Origin: Glaciozyma antarctica PI12
Taxonomy: Eukaryota; Basidiomycota; Microbotryomycetes; Kriegeriales; Camptobasidiaceae
Length of the DNA: 64,000 nt
Assembly: GCA_002917775.1 (NCBI GenBank)
Contig: KZ627156.1
Span: 679,662-743,661, forward strand
Direction of reading: 5' to 3'
Part shown: positions 11,359-22,400 of the stretch, piece after piece
Position numbering within the stretch: position 1 is the first letter of the stretch
Layout of the letters: each line of letters begins with the position of its first letter
Made by a program: the position numbers and the translations under genes
Notes under the pieces: generated by a model
What the model saw: the letters and a program-made list of their open reading frames with translations, nothing else
Database searches by the model: none
Told to the model about the DNA's origin: nothing

Positions 11359-12551
11359 TTATGGGACAGTGGTGACTTCCCAGTCCTGTTGCGAACGTTC
11401 AGTAGACTTTTGCGACCAGGGAAAGCTCGACGTACGGTAACGAGGAACTCGTCGAGCGAGGTAAGCTTGTCGATATCGGCCTGCTCGAGCTTGAAGTCGA
11501 ACACGCGCGCGTTGTCGACGATACGTTCTTTCTTCGTCGACTTTGGGATGACGACGAAGCCCTGCGAGAATTGTACACGTCAGCCTTCGCCCTTCGTTCG
11601 CAAGACTGGGAGAGCGAACGCGGTCGAGGCCGTAACGAATCAGGATCTGAGCAGGAGTCTTCGAGTACTTGGCGGCGAGAGCGACGATCTCGGGGTGCTG
11701 GAATCGCTCGCCGCGGACGAGAGGAGCCCATGCCTCGAGGACGATACCGTGCGATTCGCAGAAGGCGACGAGCTCGTTGCGGGTCATGAAAGGGTGGAGG
11801 TCCTGCGCACTTCGAAGATCAGCACTCCGTTCCCGTACGCTGTGTTGCGAGGAACGCTACGCACTACCTGGTTCACCGACGGCACATACTTGCACCTCTC
11901 GGCGTTGCTGGGGTCGAGGAGCTGCTCAAGGTGCTTGACGCCGAAGTTGCTGCTCTCTCAGGTCAGCTCCCTCCCTAATCTTGCAACAAAGCGACTCACG
12001 AAACGCCAATCGACTTGACCAAGCCGGCATCCTTCGCCTCACAGCATCCCTCCCAAGTCGCCTTCCTCGCCTCCTCCCCTCCCTCCGGTCCGTGAATGAG
12101 GTAGAGATCAAAGTAGTCGACCTGCGCTTTCTCCAACGAGATCCTGATCGACTCGTGCACCCAGGCCTTGTCCTTGTTCGCCATGAGCTTCGTCGTGAAC
12201 CAGATCTCCGACCGAGGGACGCCGCTCGACTTGATAAAGTCGTTGATGGCGCGACCCGAATCATGCTCGTTCTCGTACCACTCTGCCGAGTCGATGTGTC
12301 GGTAGCCAGCCTGCGGTGCGGGAGGTGAGCTGGGGGGAAGGAGTGCAGGAGGAAGAGAGCGCACCTCGAGCGCCCAGAGAACCGCGTTGTAGGTCTCTGC
12401 TCCAGGCTGTTGAGAAGCTCCGTCAGCGCGTCCACCTGGACGGCTTGAAGGCGCTGCTCACCTCCGTCACGTACACGCCTAACCCGAAGCGCGGCATCTT
12501 GTTCCCATCGCTGAGCTGGACGCGAGACTCGACGTTGTAAGCGGTGGACAT
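11359..12551 (-). CDS. Aldo-keto reductase
   Basis: NAD(P)H-dependent carbonyl reductase of the AKR superfamily (TIM barrel). From the ATG at 12551 the exons read MPRFGLGVYVTE, GYRHIDSAEWYENE, WFTTKLMANKD, YFDLYLIHGPEGG, NFGVKHLEQLL, ATPAQILIRYGL-like KTPAQILIRYGL, and FVVIPKS. These supply the catalytic Asp and Tyr (HIDSAEWYEN), Lys (TTKLMANK) and His (LIHGPEG), plus the C-terminal IPKS nucleotide-phosphate site. The last intron (donor GTACGT near 11434) joins DEFLVT to DWEVTTVP and the TAA at 11359. The length is about 290-300 residues, normal for the family. It lies 200 bp downstream of the SH3 gene on the same strand. The substrate cannot be told from sequence; such enzymes reduce sugars, aldehydes or keto-esters. 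Confidence 0.92.
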
Positions 12552-12751
12552 TGTGGAGATGCGGCGGCGCTGGAAGGTGGTGGTGTTTGAGAGGTGCGGC
12601 GGATGCGTGTGGGGGGAAGCAGAGCAAACGTCGGAGGGAGAGGAGGGAACTTGGCTCTCGGCGGGAACGGAAGGCTTCCTTCCACCCAGGTCCCTCGACC
12701 CTCGACCACCTCTCCATATGATATCAACAAGGGCGTGTGTACGTTGCAGAG

Positions 12752-13858
12752 CTAATTCGTAATCTCCAAATAAGAGACGGGGACAAGACCCTCTTTGCCG
12801 AATTCGCTTCGACACCTCCACCACTCCTCGGAGACTGCGAAGACGAAAAGTGTCAGCAGCGATACGCACGAACGTAGCAGAGAAAACGCACCATGCTCAA
12901 TCACCACCACACTTTCGCCTTCCCGCAACGGTAGGTCGTCCGCCTCCTGTCGAGCGAGAAACCGCCTTCAGTCCCAATTGACGCACCGACGGTGAGGAAT
13001 GCGCACCGTTCCAGCATAATCAAACAGGGCCTTAGCTCTTCCTAAACCTTCTCTCTGCTCCTCCTCCTGCGCCAACGCCGCACCACGTCGTATCGGGGGA
13101 GGAACACGACCTGCTGGCGGAGGGGTTGCGAACGACGACTTTGGCGGTCCACCGACCGCGAGAGGCTCCCTGAAGGCATTCTTCTTCGCCTCCTCGTTCG
13201 ACATAGGTCCCTTTGAGCCCCACAGCGACTTGCCAAACTGCGACAGCTCGTCAACACCGTCCCTCCTGCCCAAGCTTCACCGACTCACGTCCTTGCCGCT
13301 CGCCGTACTGAACCCGCCGGCTATCGTCTTGGAGCTGGAGAGTCCTGAAGGCGGCTGAGGTCCCTTGACCTTCGGCGCCGTCGGTGGAGGTGTCCTGCCC
13401 GTAACTCCCGCCGCGATCCCAGCCCTGTTCGACCAGCCCTCCTTCGCCGCTCCGGTCGCCGCCGTCGCCAGATGAGGCGCCAGGACCTTGCTGTGCGCAG
13501 ATCCAAACTTGGAAGCGGCGGCTGCTGCGCCAGGAGAAAGGCCGGCGTTCCTGAGAGCGGCGGACGTGGCGGTTGTGTTCTTTAACGCCGCGTTCGCGAG
13601 GGAAGGGCCGGCGCGGTCTGCGGAGGAGGACGCAAAAGCGTTGGCGTGGTCGGAGAAGGAGGTGCGGGGGACTGGTGTAGGAAGGTCGGCGGCGGGGGTC
13701 GGTAGAGGTGCTCTGAAGAAGTTGGAGGTGGGAGCTGCTGGGATGGGTCGGCGTGAAGGGGTCTGGATACCTCTGGCGAAGTACTCGTCCAGGAGAGAGT
13801 GAAAGCCTTCGACTTCTTGAGGATCTGAAAGTGTTCGTGCCCACACAGATGCGGACAT
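12752..13858 (-). CDS. SH3-domain protein with disordered Pro/Ala/Ser-rich middle
   Basis: The N-terminus reads MSASVWARTLSDPQEVEGF followed by a helical segment (SLLDEYFARG), then a long low-complexity Pro/Ala/Ser/Gly region of some 200 residues. The C-terminus is one SH3 domain: KALFDYAGTEADDLPL, GESVVVIEH, EEWWRCR, GLVPVSYLEI. It carries the ALYDY-, WW- and P-x-x-Y-type ligand-groove residues and ends six codons later at 12752. Introns are near 13237-13287, 12959-13014 and 12830-12892. One C-terminal SH3 after a short helical head recalls the yeast actin-patch proteins Lsb1/Pin3, which bind Las17, but the similarity outside the SH3 is weak, so orthology is only a guess. Its start is 98 bp from the divergent CDF transporter start, so the two likely share a promoter. 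Confidence 0.85.
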
Positions 13859-13956
13859 CGCTGCTGGACGGAGGGAGGAGAGGTCGAAGGAGGAGAGGGG
13901 TCGACCGAATCGATACCCCCGACTCTCTTCCTTCGCCTCTTCCCTCCACCGCCCAG

Positions 13957-16357
13957 ATGGCAGGCCGCCGCAAGCAGCGAGCAACATTCATCACCGACGA
14001 CGGCTCAACAAGCAGCCGCTCCACGTCCAGGTCAGTGAGGAACGCGCCCCGGAGCTGAACAGGGACTCATCGTCATCTCGTGTCCCGCAAAACAGGGACA
14101 GGTTCGATCTCGAGGCCGCAAGACACGCTACCGGAGCTCGAACAGGATCCTTCAATGCACATTTACCGACCATCGTCGCTATCCCCCAGACCATCATTGA
14201 TGAGCAGGAGGAAGCGGGAACATCGTCCGAGGTTGACCTTCTTCTCGGCGGTCCAGAGGAACCCCCGGCAACGCCCTCTCGGAATGGCGGAGGAGGAGCT
14301 TCACTGTACCGCGTTAGCAGTACCTACGGCAACTTCAACGACCATGGATCCCCGCATTACCTCCAGCTCTCAAGGCCTCCTGGGAGGAACGATTCGTGAG
14401 CTGCGGTTCGGAGACGCACGAGGGGAGGGAGCTGATGCCGCTGGCGCCGAGCAGGATCTTGAAGCTCTCTGGGATGATTGATGATCGTGGTGGGGAGCTG
14501 GAGAAGTACCGAATGAGCGAGGAGCAGATGAAAGGCATGAAGCGGAATGTACGGGAGTTCTACAGGGCGCAGAACGAGGTGCGTACTCCGCTCTTCGTGC
14601 CTTTGAGGGAGCTGACGGCGCGCTCGTACAGATTCTGGATGGATTCGCCGAGGTGGACGAGGTGCGCGTCGAAGTTGACGAGAGTTTGCGTCGGATGCTG
14701 ATGTTGACTCGCTTCAGATTTTGGATTCGACGCGCGCGATGGCAGTACATAACGAAAACACCCCCATCATTCCAGCAAAGCCTTCAGCAGGACGAGAGGA
14801 AGCGCTCGGGATCCAGGTCAAGCTCGCGATTAACGTCAACTTCTTCAGTGAGTTCCGACGTTCTCTTCGCCCACACCAGCTGACGCATTCCGGCGGCAGT
14901 CGTAAGCTTTCTCGCCCATCTACCGGTCGCTCCTCCACTTTGCCAATTCCTCCGAATTCCCCACTTCTCACCTCCGACTTATCAACCCCTCGCTTCTCGC
15001 TCCACTTCGCTCTCGCTCCCCACTCTTCGCACTCTCGCTCTAACGCACTTGATCCGCAGAACTTCCTCCTCCTCGGCGCCAAGATCGCCATCGTCCTGCT
15101 CTCCAACTCCATGTCCCTCATCGCATCCACCGTTGATTCCGCACTGGACTTTTTATCAACGTTGATCATCTTCGGTACCTCTCGAGTGATCGAACATCGA
15201 TCATGGCAAAGTATCTACCTGTACCCAACGTGCGCCTTCTCTCCCTCGTTCCCGACTCCCCGTACTGACCTAGAAGGCGAACAGCGGCAAACGACGCATG
15301 GAACCCGTGGGGATCCTCGTCTTCTCGGTCTTCATGATCGCATCGTACGCGCCATATCGCTATCTATCCAAGCCAGTCCTGACGAGCTTTCCCGCAGCTT
15401 TCTCCAAGTTTTCGTCGAGTCGGTGCAGCGTCTCCTCAACAAGGATCTCGAGCAGGCGCGGATACCTCCATTGGGAATCGGGGTCATGCTCGCTACGATC
15501 GTGATCAAGGCCGTCGTGTGGGTGTGGTGCAGGGCGATCAAGAACAGCTCAGTGTCAGCTCTGGCGCAAGACGCCGAGAACGACGTAAGTTTTCGGTTTC
15601 TGCAGCGCGTTGCGAGACGGAAGCTGTTTGCTAACATACGCCGCAGATCGTGTTCAACACCTTCTCCCTCCTCTTTCCGTACATCGGTACGCGCCCATTC
15701 CATTCCATCTGCGACTTTTGGCTAATGCAGCTTCGCTTGCGCAGGCGACAAGCTCGGCTGGAGGTACCTCGATCCTCTGGGTGGAGCACTGCTGTCGGTC
15801 TACAGTACGTGTCGTCTCCCCGTCTCGCAAGACGTTTCTGACCCTGCGTTCAAGCAGTCATGGTCGAGTGGACCCGCACGCTCTTTGAGAACGTGCAGAA
15901 GCTTACGGGCAAGCGAGCGTCGCCGCAGCAGCATCAGGTGAGTTGAGAAGCTGTTGGTCGTTCAGTAATTCGCTAAAACCGCCTCCTACCACAGCGCGTC
16001 GCATATCTCCTCACCCGCTTCTCGCCTCTCATCACTGGGATCCAGCACCTCTCGGTCTACCACACGGGAGATTCCTACAGTACGCCGCCGTCGCGAACCT
16101 TAATCTCGACCTCATCGCTAACGAAAAGCTCTCTCTCACCACAGTCGTTGAAGCCGACGTGGTCCTCCCCAGTACGACCGACCTCACGCGCGCGCACAAC
16201 ATGGCCGAGAGCGCCCAGTACGGACTTGAGCAGCTAGACGGTATCGAGCGCGCTTTCGTTCATAGTGCGTCTCCCTCTCCCTCTCAGTGGATTCAAGGCT
16301 GATGAAGACGCAGTCGACGTGACTTTTAACCCCCTGTCAGGGCACGTGCCGCGATGA
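13957..16357 (+). CDS. Cation diffusion facilitator (Mn/Fe-type CDF transporter)
   Basis: A proton-coupled divalent metal transporter of the CDF family. The N-terminal 190 residues are cytosolic and polar (MAGRRKQRATFITDDG; MIDDRGGELEKYRMSEEQMK). The membrane part has KLAINVNFFINFLLLGAKIAI, SNSMSLIASTVDSALDFLST with the DxxxD metal site (DSALD), YPTGKRRMEPVGILVFS, and a second DxxxD (DAEND) before the GDKLGWRYLDPLG helix. The cytoplasmic C-terminal domain has HTGDSYIVEADVVLP and ERAFVHIDV. DxxxD in both sites fits the Mn/Fe group (MMT and MTP8-11 relatives), not Zn CDFs. At least twelve introns are present, including two that flank a 2-nt exon at 14900-14901. Location is likely an internal membrane (mitochondrion, Golgi or vacuole). 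The stop is at 16355-16357. Confidence 0.92.
14900..14901 (+). other. Two-nucleotide micro-exon (TC) of the CDF transporter
   Basis: Intron 14848-14899 (donor GTGAGT, branch CTGAC, acceptor GGCAG) and intron 14902-15059 (donor GTAAGC, branch CTAAC, acceptor CGCAG) leave only TC between them. Joining A (14847) to TC gives an ATC codon, and the following AAC opens the exact transmembrane frame (NFFINFLLLGAK). Removing 14848-15059 as one intron would shift the frame. Confidence 0.6.
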
Positions 16358-16521
16358 GCCAGACTCGCCTCCATCTGTAGGAACGCATCTCGCAACCTTC
16401 AATTCGCACTCGTCAGGACCTGCTTGCTTCCCGTTCCTCACTGCTCTTTACTGCGCGCTCGAGACTTGGCGGAAGAACGCGCGACCCCACTCGCACATCG
16501 TTTATTGCCACCTCCAATCTA

Positions 16522-17532
16522 CTACTTCGTCCCCGCGAGCTTCTTAATCTCCTCGCTCGTGAAGGCTCCAGCGTTCCCAACCTCTCCCTTCCCCTCCCAT
16601 CCCTCGATCGACCCGCTCCCTCCTCGAATAATCGCCTCAATCATCCCCTTCGCAAGGACGTCCGCCTTGATTACGTAGCGAGGGGCGACGGCGGTGATGA
16701 GGGGGAAGAGGAAGTTCCCATAGCGGTACAGAGTGGGTCCATCTACGACTGTGCGTCAGCTTCGCAAAGGGAGAGCTTGTGGGGGTGGGGACGTACCGGG
16801 ATTCGGAGTGGGAGAATATCCCACAGCAGGTCGGAACGAGTAGGTCGCTAGCGGGAGCTCCGTCTTCAGCAAGCTCAAAGCCTTCTCTGCGCGACCCTTG
16901 ACGCGCCCGAACATCGAGCTAGCTTTCGCCTCGTCCTGGTCCGCGCCGTCGCCGGAGAGGTAGGCGAAGACGAGCTTCTTTAAGGGGTCGCGGCGAGGGA
17001 GGGTTGCGAAAGCTCGAGCTGCGGCTAGAGCGTAGTCGTGGGTGATGACGGCGTACTCCTTCTCCTTGAACTCCACCGAGCTGCGAGAGATCAGCTCTCC
17101 TCCTCTCCCAAGCTCTCGAGACGCGCACCTGATCCCAAGATCCCATGCGACCCCATCGATTCCCTCGAGCTGTTTCAGCAGAGCAGGTGGGTAGGAGCTA
17201 AAGTCCTGATGCAGGATGACGGTGACTTTTGGGTCTGGAGAGGGGAGGACGTGGAGAGGGAGCGGGCGACGAGAGAGGACCGTGATGTGAGAGATGTTGG
17301 GATGGGCGATAGCCGTCCTAAGAGCTTCAGATCCTGCTGTTCCAGTGGCACCTGTTGGGAGGCAACATTAGCAGGCGTGCGGGGTGGGAGAGGAACGACG
17401 TGCCGGTGATGAGGAGCTTGAACGACAAGGGGGTGAAGTGCGTAGGGGCTGGAAGGCGCTGAGATGGTTCTGAAGGGCGTGGTAGAACGCTGCGAGAGGA
17501 ACGAGGAGGAAAGGAAGCAGCAGACTCTTCAT
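16522..17532 (-). CDS. NAD(P)-binding Rossmann-fold protein (NmrA/HTATIP2-like)
   Basis: The core is an extended short-chain-dehydrogenase-like Rossmann fold: FKLLITGATGTAGSEAL carries the GxxGxxG dinucleotide motif, followed by ITVLSRRPLPL, GVAWDLGIS, FAYLSGDGAD, and SSMFGRVKGRAEKALSLL, then LATYSFRPAVGYSPTPN and a C-terminal TSEEIKKLAGTK ending at 16522. This matches the HTATIP2/TIP30-type and YbjT-type oxidoreductase-like proteins of about 250-300 residues. Introns are near 17403-17352, 17128-17083 and 16792-16752. The start is unresolved. The ATG at 17532 opens a hydrophobic N-terminus (KSLLLPFLLVPLAAFYHAL) that is out of frame with the Rossmann exon. An exact TTCCT duplication lies just after it, and with a single copy the frames agree. 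No catalytic activity can be assigned. Confidence 0.78.
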
Positions 17533-17573
17533 TCGAGCTGGCCAGAGGTGGAGGAAGACGCCGGGGGGACGCG

Positions 17574-17600
17574 TCGCGCCCCCGGGGCGCGCGCCCAAGT
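17574..17600. other. GC-only palindrome in an intergenic region
   Basis: GCGCCCCCGGGGCGC forms a near-perfect 7-bp-arm inverted repeat, in the space between the Rossmann-fold gene and the divergent oxygenase gene. It could be a hairpin or chance in GC-rich DNA. Confidence 0.3.
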
Positions 17601-17914
17601 CGACCACCTCTCAACTTCGTACGGGCCTGACACGACTAGTCACACCGTTTAGCAAGCGTTAAAGTCTTCTTGACACAGGAATCAACAGGGAAGAGAGCGT
17701 GCCCTTATCGTCGAACAGGGGCGGCGAGATCAGCTCGTCGGCCGAGCCGCTCGTTCAGCTTTTTCGTCTCCCAGGTCTTGCTCCCTCTCTCAGCGGCTTC
17801 AGAACAAACAACGCGCCCCACAAGCTCCGTTGGTGGCCTCCTCGTCAGCCACTCTTCGTCGCACCCGCACGGCACCGCTTCCTCTCCTGCTTCGAGTCCC
17901 CTCACACGAACGGC

Positions 17915-19364
17915 ATGGCTTCCCCTCTGGTTCCTATCATCGACTTTGCCCCCTTCCTCGTCGGCACTGCCGCTGAGAAGGAGGCGTGCGCGCAAGAGCT
18001 GCTCACGGCGATGAAGGACGTTGGGTTCGTGATGCTCAAGGGCTTTTATTCCAAGACTCCCAAAGACGTCGTGGACGAAGCGTTCTCGCAGGTGCGCAGT
18101 CGCGAGTGCCGCCGGGTAACAGCGTTGACGGTGCGCTGACCCTCCTTCTCTAGACCAAGGCGTTCTTTGATCTTCCCAGGGAGGTTAAGGACGGGCTCGC
18201 CTGGACGTCTCCAGAGAGCAACCGTGGCTACGTTTCGCAGGGTGCGCTCCGCCCGTTCTTGATTGAATGCACGAGTACTGATCAGTTATGCAGGCCGCGA
18301 ACGGGTTACTCAAGCTACGGACGCGGAAGAGATTGAGAAGCTGCGCGCGCAAGCACCTGGTCCGTCTCCCTGCCTCGAGGCTTGACTCCTCAGCTTCAGC
18401 TGCAGTGCTAATACGCTTCATTTGAAGACTTCAAGGAAACCATGGAAATCGGCAAAGACTACGACTCCGTTTGGCCAAACCTCTGGCCCGAGGAGGATCT
18501 CCCCGCCTTCAAGCCGTTCATGAACTCGTTCTTCCTCAGCTGCCACAACCTGCAGGTTGAGGTCATGCGAGCATTGGCTTTGGCGATGGGACTAGGCGAG
18601 GCGTTTTTCGATTCGACGACGAGCAAGATGGCGCACAACCTGAGACTGTTCGTCCATTTGTCGTGTCGCAGCTCCGTCGAAGCTCATGTTCTCTTCGCAG
18701 GCTCAACTACCCTTCGATCGAAAAAGGTATACTCGAAAAAGGTGGAAGCCGTGCGGGCTCTCACTCCGAGTGCGTGTCACCGTTTTCTGCGGTCGACGAG
18801 GATAAGGCTGACTAACCCTGACGTTCCCTTCGCAGCTACGGAGGCTTGACTCTGCTCTTCCAGGACTCAGTCGGAGGCCTTGAAGTGCAAGACAAGACTG
18901 GCGCATTCGTTCCCGCCAGTCCAGTACCCGACACCGTCGGTCAGTTCACGCTCTCGATCCTCCTTCACTCACAGCTCAATCTTCTCCCGTGCAGTCGTCA
19001 ACATCGGAGATCTCCTCCAGCGCTACTCAAACAACGTCCTCAAATCTACCATCCACCGTGTGGTGCTTCCAGCTCCCATCGAGGGCACGGAAGGACCTGC
19101 GATGACTCCCCGTCGCAACTCCATCGTGCGGTCCTTTCACATCCGCATTCCGTTCTCGAGCTCACTCTCCCTCATCCAGGCCTTCTTCTCAAACTTTAAC
19201 CTCGACCAGGTCAGCTTGGCTTCGATCTCGCTTCGGCTGAGGTACACTCGCTCATCGTCTTCGCACAGGTCATCGAGGCTCTTCCAGGAACGGGAGAGCC
19301 AAAGTACGCCCCGGTAGAAAGTGAAGCGTATCTAGTCGGTCGTCTCACGGCGACGTATTTCTAG
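17915..19364 (+). CDS. 2-oxoglutarate/Fe(II) oxygenase (isopenicillin-N-synthase-like)
   Basis: A non-haem iron dioxygenase of the IPNS/DIOX_N plus 2OG-FeII_Oxy type. From the ATG at 17915 it reads VPIIDFAPFLVG, DVGFVMLKGFYSK, AFFDLPREVK and SNRGYVSQGRE, the standard N-terminal domain. The jelly-roll core then has LLNYPSIEKG, GSHSDYGGLTLLFQD (His and Asp iron ligands), VVVNIGDLLQRYSN, STIHRVV (second His ligand) and PRRNSIAFFSNFN (RxS that binds the 2OG carboxylate). The order and about 350-residue length are normal, so it looks active. Around seven introns are present, one of them splitting the HSD codon run. The final residues are VGRLTATYF, with TAG at 19362. Fungal members hydroxylate or desaturate diverse small molecules; there is no biosynthetic cluster around it to suggest a substrate. 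Confidence 0.93.
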
Positions 19365-19496
19365 TTCCTCCCTTGCGAGGCGAGGCTTTCATAGGTTCTG
19401 GGAATGCATTTGATCGCGGTAAAACGAGGAAACAGCTACGGACTGCGATAACTTGGGGATGCGAACGGAACGGAAACGGCAGCGACTCTCCTTCGC

Positions 19497-22400
19497 TCAC
19501 TTCTTCTTCTTCGAGTACGTCGTCTTGGTCGCCGGGCGAGCCTGCTCAGAAAGGGGGATCAGCTTGTTCATATTAGTTCGGCCACGACAAGACCTACCCT
19601 CGGAGCAGGTGCGGGAGCGACGTCGTCGTCCTCAATCTCCTCGTCGATAAGCTGCTTCTCCTTGATCGCCTCGATCGTCGAGCGACTGCGTCGTCCTCCA
19701 CGTCCAGTCTTGCCTGCGCCGACGGACGGCTTCTCGGCGGCTGCTGCGATCGGAGGTCAGCTTCTGACGGTCGATTCGAGCGAGCGAGGACGCACTCTCT
19801 TTGCCCCTTCCTTTGAGCGCCGGGAGGGTGCATTCGATGATGTCGTCGGTTTCGGACGAAGAAGCTGCGTCGATGGCGCTGAGGGTGTTGCGGACGACAG
19901 CGGGTGGCTAGAAAGGTCTTCGTTTTAGCAAGCAGCTCGCAAGTGATTGCGAGAAACCCACCTGAGCATTCTCCTGCGCAGTGGCGTCGACCTGCTTGCG
20001 ATTCATCGAAGGACCTGGACGAGGCTGATCCGGCTCGGGCTCGACTGGCGAAGAGGAAGCGATGTGGGGATCGATGAGAGGTCGGTTCCTGCGACGAGGT
20101 ATCAGGAACGATGGCGCAGCGCGAGAGGGAGAGAAAACTGACTTCGCCTTCGCAAGCTCGGTGAGCGCCTTCTGAAGCTTCTTGGTCGCGACGTCGAGCT
20201 TGTTGTTCAGGCGCTTGAGTTCGTTCTGAAATCGATCCTCGTCAGCGAGGTCGTTGAGAGGGAATCGGAACCGACTGACCGACTTCGGCGCGTCCTCGCG
20301 CTTGTGGCGCTCATCGCACGTCTTGACCGCCTGCGACACCCTGTCCTGAATCTCGCTCGCATGCGAAGCGGCGAGCTGATCCAACTTGGCTTTGACACCC
20401 TTCTCCGACGCAGCGAGTCCGGCGATCTCGTCCCGGTACTTCGCGACTTCTCTGGTCGCCGTAGCGAGCTCGCTTCGCACGGAAGTGATCTCCACTTGCG
20501 CCGAGGCGAGCTCCGCTCGAAGTGCCGTGAGCTGCGACTGCTCGAGCTGTGCTTCCGAGACGACGCTGTCCTTGTTGGAAATGAGCGAAGCGATCTGGAA
20601 GAGCTATCGTCAGCGAAGCCGACCTCGTGGAAGCCGATAAACGCACCCTGGCGCTCAAAGCGGCGTTCGAGGCGAGCAGGTCGGTGTTCTTGTTCGCGAG
20701 AGTGTGGTTCGTCTCTTGGAGGCTCGCTAGCGACTTCTGATCGAGATGCGTCTTGTCGTTGACGAGCTTCTCGGCGTTCGAAGCTCGAAGGTCTGAGGCG
20801 TGCTTCTCCTTGCGGAGGTCGGCCAGGACGGCGAGATCGTCTTGAAGCTGAGCCTGCGAGGGGATCAGGCGCTGATTCTTCACAAGCGAGAAATACCGTA
20901 CGTGGAGGTCAGCCTGAATATTCGTTTGCTCCTGCGAAGGAAGTCAGACGTGTCGACAGAGCGACGATCGAAGAAGCAGTCGCACCTTTTCTCGAGCAAC
21001 AGATTGCGCCAGCCGCTCTTCCACCTCCTTGATGATGTGGTCCTTGGAGCTGATTCTGCGCGAAAAAGCGAGTGAGAAGTAGCACGAACGACGAAGCGAA
21101 CGACGTACTGCGACTTGAGCTGCTCCGTAAACTCCTTGAGGTTGTCGACGACGACCTGGTGCTCCTGTGCACTGGAAGTCACCTTCGAAGCCGCATCGGC
21201 AAGCTTCTGTCGGGCACGCTCGTCCTCGGCCCTCGAGATCGCCACCGAATCCGCCAGCCTGCGCTTCGCATCCTCGACCTCGGCCTTCGCAGCCCCCAAT
21301 TGTGCTCTGCAATGAGCGTCAGACGAAGCCTGCGAGATACGGCTGGCAAAGACGCACTTGAAAGGCTCAATGTCGTTGATCTGAAGCTGAAGAAGCTTGA
21401 GCTTGTCGTCCAAACTGCGAGCTAAAGTTAGCGAGGAGCGAGGACGGACGAGGCGGACATGCGAAAGACTCACTCCGTCTTGCTCGCAACCAGCTCGTCG
21501 CGATTCTGCTCGAGCTTCGAAACCCTGGAGTGCGCCGAATCAGCTCTGAGGACAGCACAAAACGCAGCGCAACGTACGCGGACTTGACCTCCTCCAGCTC
21601 CCTCTCGCTCCTCGCCGACCGCGCCCTCTCCTCCTCAAGCTGAGCCTGCAGAAGCACACAGCGATCGCGCTCGTCCTGCAGCTTTGTCGAAAGATCTCCG
21701 GCGCTAAGAGCCTTCTGCGTGATCTGCTCGACCTGCGAGACGATCACTTCGTGCGCGACGGCGTTGGCGCTGACTTGAGATTCGAGCTGGGAGACGCGGT
21801 CGCGGGCTTCGACGTTCTCGCCAATCTTGCTGTCGAGTTCGATGCGGAGTAGGTCGATGACGCCTTGGCCTGCGCGAGTGGGTCAGTCGAGGGACGTGTA
21901 GCGAGCGAGAGCGAGCATACACTTCTCAAGTTGGTTCTCGAGGGTCTTGAGGAGGCCGAGCTTGGTTCCTTCGAGCTTTTCGACCGAGTATTCGCCGTTG
22001 GGAGTGCGAAGATCCGAGATTGCTGGTAGACGCGACAAGTCAACTCAGGCTGGCAGCCTCAGGGAGAGCACAACGAACAAGCCCTCATCGCGTCGAGGTC
22101 CTCTTTGATCTCCTGCGCCTCGACGACTCCACCGAGCTGCTCTCCGATATCCTGGAACGCCGACCTCATCGAAACAGCCGAGCTAGTGAGTTCCTTCTGA
22201 ATCTTCTCCGCACTGTCGAAGAAAAGGTCAGCAGAAGCCAATCGCACGCCAAACGACACGAACGCACTTCTTGAGCGCTGCGTGAACCTTGCCGGTGATC
22301 TCGCGCTTGATGCGATCCTTCTCCGCCACAGCCATCGAAGCTTCGGCCGACTTGGACTCGAGCTGCGCCTCGAGCTTCGCAATCTCGTTGTCCTACAACG

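Noticed and set aside
17915-19364. Secondary-metabolite cluster around the 2-oxoglutarate oxygenase, AKR and ABC transporter
   Set aside because: No synthase or synthetase lies nearby and the intervening genes are unrelated; chance neighbours are more likely.
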